The position numbers and the translations under genes were made by a program. Under the pieces are notes generated by a model. That model saw only the letters and a program-made list of their open reading frames with translations. It searched no databases and was not told the DNA's origin. From NCBI RefSeq assembly GCF_005503145.1, contig NZ_SCNV01000053.1:1-61252 (forward strand): a stretch of DNA of 61,252 nucleotides, read 5' to 3'. The DNA is from Burkholderia sp. 4M9327F10. GTDB taxonomy: Bacteria; Pseudomonadota; Gammaproteobacteria; Burkholderiales; Burkholderiaceae. This document shows, piece after piece, positions 60,758-61,252 of this stretch. The stretch's first letter is position 1, and every line of letters begins with the position of its first letter.

Positions 60758-61252
60758 TCATACCATCGCCCGCGGGCCATCCTGTCGCCTCGGGTCGCGA
60801 TCGTCGCCGGGAGCGGCCTGTGCCGGTGCTTCGCCCGCTGGCTTTGCCTGGGTCCGGTGCACCCAGCTCGACAGCGCCGAGGCCAGCACGATGCACGCGC
60901 CGCCCGCCCACTCGCGCGGGCCGGGGGTCTCGCCGGCGAACAGCCACGCGGAGAGCGCGGTCACCACAAGCTCGAACAGCATGATGATCGACGCCCGGTT
61001 GGCGGGAATCCGCGCCACGCCGTATTGAACCAGCATATTGTTCGACGCCAGCAGGAAGCCGAGCCCCAGCACCAGCAAAGCGGCGGCGCCCAGATGCGCG
61101 CCGGTGGGCGGCGCGGGCATCGCCTCGAAAAACGACGCGCAGGCGCCAAGCAGCGCCGCGCCGCCGAAAATTGTCGCGGTGCGCATTTCGCCCTTCATGT
61201 CCGGCAGCACCCGGCTCGTCTTGAGGATCAGCACGTTGCTCATGGCGAAGCC
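60758..61252 (-). CDS. DMT-superfamily (EamA) transporter, C-terminal half
   Basis: The frame is open through the right edge, so the first half lies outside the window. The visible 164 residues contain about four to five membrane helices of the second EamA domain (SNVLILKTSRVLPDMKGEMR, NNMLVQYGVARIPANRASII, LFELVVTALSAWLFAGE) and a charged tail rich in Pro, Ala and Arg. It is unrelated in detail to the DMT transporter at 21326. Substrate unknown. Confidence 0.82.
   Translation of the reverse strand, partial: GFAMSNVLILKTSRVLPDMKGEMRTATIFGGAALLGACASFFEAMPAPPTGAHLGAAALLVLGLGFLLASNNMLVQYGVARIPANRASIIMLFELVVTALSAWLFAGETPGPREWAGGACIVLASALSSWVHRTQAKPAGEAPAQAAPGDDRDPRRQDGPRAMV

Overview
The window reads as a chromosome segment of a beta-proteobacterium of the Burkholderia/Paraburkholderia type. 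The basis is the high-GC coding style, the conserved order rpsB-tsf-pyrH-frr-uppS-cdsA-dxr-rseP-bamA-skp-lpxD-fabZ-lpxA-lpxB-rnhB, the ppsA/ppsR pair, the smc-zipA-ligA cluster and a Burkholderia-type general porin. This assignment comes from gene content and order; no database was searched.

Positions 1-14.8 kb are accessory and look like a catabolic and uptake cluster for an unidentified carboxylic acid that is handled as a CoA thioester. At the left edge is the start of an acyl-CoA carboxyltransferase gene, divergent from an AraC-type regulator. Then come a phenylacetate-CoA-ligase-like gene, a crotonase, a decayed crotonase pseudogene, a complete livHMGF-type ABC transporter, an FlK-like acyl-CoA thioesterase and a second crotonase. 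On the opposite strand are a porin and the ABC substrate-binding protein. A sigma-54 activator with a PAS domain is divergent from the binding protein. Good -24/-12 (sigma-54) promoters precede both the ligase gene and the binding-protein gene. Both upstream regions carry the same 17-nt dyad-like element (16 of 17 identical), a candidate activator site. Together these predict one regulon: porin, periplasmic binding protein, inner-membrane ABC transporter, CoA ligase, crotonases and thioesterase, switched on by the local activator with RpoN.

Positions 14.9-17.1 kb hold two different decayed IS66-type transposase ends facing each other, a P4-type tyrosine integrase and an array of ATACCGT repeats with a perfect 15-bp inverted repeat. 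They abut the 3' end of guaA, a known integration site, so the left part of the window is probably wholly or partly a guaA-associated island.

From 17.1 kb on the content is core: guaA, a small membrane protein, guaB; a DMT transporter; ratB/ratA and smpB; a stomatin/NfeD pair; ppsA/ppsR; a SpoU methyltransferase; the envelope biogenesis run (lipid A, BAM, isoprenoid and CDP-DAG synthesis) reading into frr, pyrH, tsf and rpsB; then map, glnD and an RluB-type pseudouridine synthase with an unusually long repetitive N-terminus; def, ligA, an exported alpha/beta hydrolase, zipA, smc and a DMT transporter cut by the right edge.
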